Assembly: GCA_030049955.1 (NCBI GenBank)
Contig: JASIJX010000508.1
Span: 1-6,090 of the forward strand
Direction: 5' to 3'
DNA: 6,090 nucleotides
DNA from: Acidobacteriaceae bacterium
GTDB lineage: Bacteria; Acidobacteriota; Terriglobia; Terriglobales; Acidobacteriaceae
In this document: one piece after another, positions 4,967 through 6,090 of the stretch
Numbering within the stretch: position 1 is the stretch's first letter
Layout: every line of letters begins with the position of its first letter
Position numbers and translations under genes: made by a program
The notes under the pieces: generated by a model
Told to the model about the DNA's origin: nothing
What the model saw: the letters and a program-made list of their open reading frames with translations, nothing else
Database searches by the model: none

Positions 4967-6090
4967 TTGAGTTCGGGCGACAATCCGCGCGCAGTTTGGG
5001 CAATTGTGTTCCCAGGTATGTTCGTGGGCCTGCTTCTTACGGCCGCAGCAACGGCCGCGTCCGCGCAGGTCTCGCTCTCCACGGTCGTTGAACTGGCCCA
5101 GAAGCGCAGCGATACCGTCCGGCTGGCGCAGGCAGACGTGCAGAAAGCTGCGGCCTACCTGTCCGAGAGCAAGGACGCCTTCATTCCATCGCTCTACTTC
5201 GGCTCTGGCCTGCCGGCCTTTCCGGAAGTGGGATTCACAGGCAACCTGCCGACCATCTGGGACTTTAAGGTGCAGTCGTTGGCCTTCAGCATGGGGCAGA
5301 TTCGCAACGTTCAGGGAGCTCGGGCGGCGCTGCAGGCCTCGCAGATGAGCCTCAAAGACGCGCAGGAGCAGGTTGCGCTCGACGCTTCAAACGCCTACAT
5401 CGAACTCGACACGGTGAACGAGAAGCTCGATGCCACGCGCCAGCAGGAGCAGGACGCGGCGCGCATGGTCGAAATCGAGCAGAAGCGCACCGAGGCCGGC
5501 GTCGACCCGCTGAATCTGCTGCTCCAGGCGCAGCTCACCGCTGCACAGATGAAGCTGAACCGCCTTCACCTGGAGACGCGGGCAGCCACGCTGACCAGGC
5601 AGCTTTCACAGCTCACCGGATTACCGGAAGGTTCGATCCTGACCAATCACTCGAGCATTCCGGAGGTTCCCGCCATCAGCGGCGATGAAGCTCCGCGCGC
5701 AAATCTGGCTCTAAGCGCATCGCAGTTGCAGGCCAAATCAAGTTTTCTTATCGCCAAGGGAGATCAGGAGCGGACATGGACGCCGGAACTTGGCTTCGGC
5801 GTGTTGTACAACCGCAACACAACGCTGTTGAACAACATTAACCAGTTCTATGCGATGAAATTGCCAGCGGACAATCTCAGCTCTGGCATTTCGATCAGTC
5901 TGCCGATCTACGATCCCTTCCTGCATGCCAAAGCGCGGGCTTCGGCCGCCGATGCCCTGCGCGCCCGCGTGGAAGCCGAGCAGGCGCAACACCAGAACGA
6001 TCTGCAGATCACCACGCTGACCGCCAACCTGCGCGAGCTCGACACGCTGGCCGAAATCGCTTCCTTGAAGCAGCAGATCGCCAACGAGAA
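4967..6090 (+). CDS. TolC-family outer-membrane efflux protein (C-terminus beyond window)
   Basis: The frame is open from a TTG at 4967 to the right edge and gives 374 residues; family members are usually about 430-500, so roughly the last fifth is missing. From TTG the N-terminus is MSSGDNPRAVWAIVF..., with Arg8, a hydrophobic core at about 9-30 and an ASA cleavage site at 31-33, a complete Sec signal. The two-repeat OEP layout is visible. The first repeat has helix 40-70, a strand region ending with SLAFSMGQIRN (104-114), and long helices at about 112-215. These include VEIEQKRTEAGVDPLNLLLQ (168-187), the typical E-x(n)-aGvdp-l-l segment. The second repeat starts near 245 and includes WTPELGFGVLYN (271-282) and SSGISISLPIYDPFLHAKAR (305-324), followed by its helix. 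It forms the outer-membrane and periplasmic duct. It follows the TPR gene by 15 bases in the same reading frame, indicating co-transcription and likely coupled translation. Confidence 0.9.
   Translation, partial: MSSGDNPRAVWAIVFPGMFVGLLLTAAATAASAQVSLSTVVELAQKRSDTVRLAQADVQKAAAYLSESKDAFIPSLYFGSGLPAFPEVGFTGNLPTIWDFKVQSLAFSMGQIRNVQGARAALQASQMSLKDAQEQVALDASNAYIELDTVNEKLDATRQQEQDAARMVEIEQKRTEAGVDPLNLLLQAQLTAAQMKLNRLHLETRAATLTRQLSQLTGLPEGSILTNHSSIPEVPAISGDEAPRANLALSASQLQAKSSFLIAKGDQERTWTPELGFGVLYNRNTTLLNNINQFYAMKLPADNLSSGISISLPIYDPFLHAKARASAADALRARVEAEQAQHQNDLQITTLTANLRELDTLAEIASLKQQIANE

Noticed and set aside
1..6090. Mobile elements, CRISPR arrays, tRNA or rRNA genes
   Set aside because: I saw no transposase, terminal inverted repeats, spaced repeats or structural RNA signatures on either strand.

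Overview
This window looks like chromosomal DNA from a GC-rich Gram-negative bacterium. An outer-membrane TolC-type protein, a periplasmic adaptor and several Sec signal peptides all imply a double membrane. The best guess at lineage is Acidobacteriota (Terriglobia-like). That rests on the style of the FecR-domain protein with its aromatic/glycine-rich tail and on the adaptor–TPR–TolC gene order. It is inference from recognition, not a database result. I see no mobile element, CRISPR array, tRNA or rRNA, and no gap longer than 180 bases without a gene.

Layout from left to right: (1) the N-terminal 254 residues of PmbA/TldE on the minus strand, running off the left edge; (2) a 161-base divergent spacer; (3) a secreted FecR-domain protein on the plus strand with a very aromatic C-terminal region and a GFHGG-repeat tail, followed by a clear hairpin/T-rich terminator; (4) queF on the minus strand, convergent with the FecR gene, encoding the short (type I) preQ0 reductase of queuosine synthesis; (5) a 179-base divergent spacer with a TATACT-like element inside a small inverted repeat; (6) a plus-strand operon of an HlyD/MacA-like periplasmic adaptor, an exported TPR protein and a TolC-family outer-membrane factor that runs off the right edge.

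The three operon genes make functional sense together. The adaptor spans the periplasm, TolC provides the exit duct, and the inner-membrane pump (ABC/MacB-like or RND) is expected downstream, outside the window. The TPR protein between them is the non-canonical part. PmbA, the FecR protein and QueF appear to be independent single genes here. The most unusual items are the FecR-domain protein, which has no sigma-factor partner in view, and the exported TPR protein embedded in the efflux operon. I see no strong case for a wholly undescribed system.
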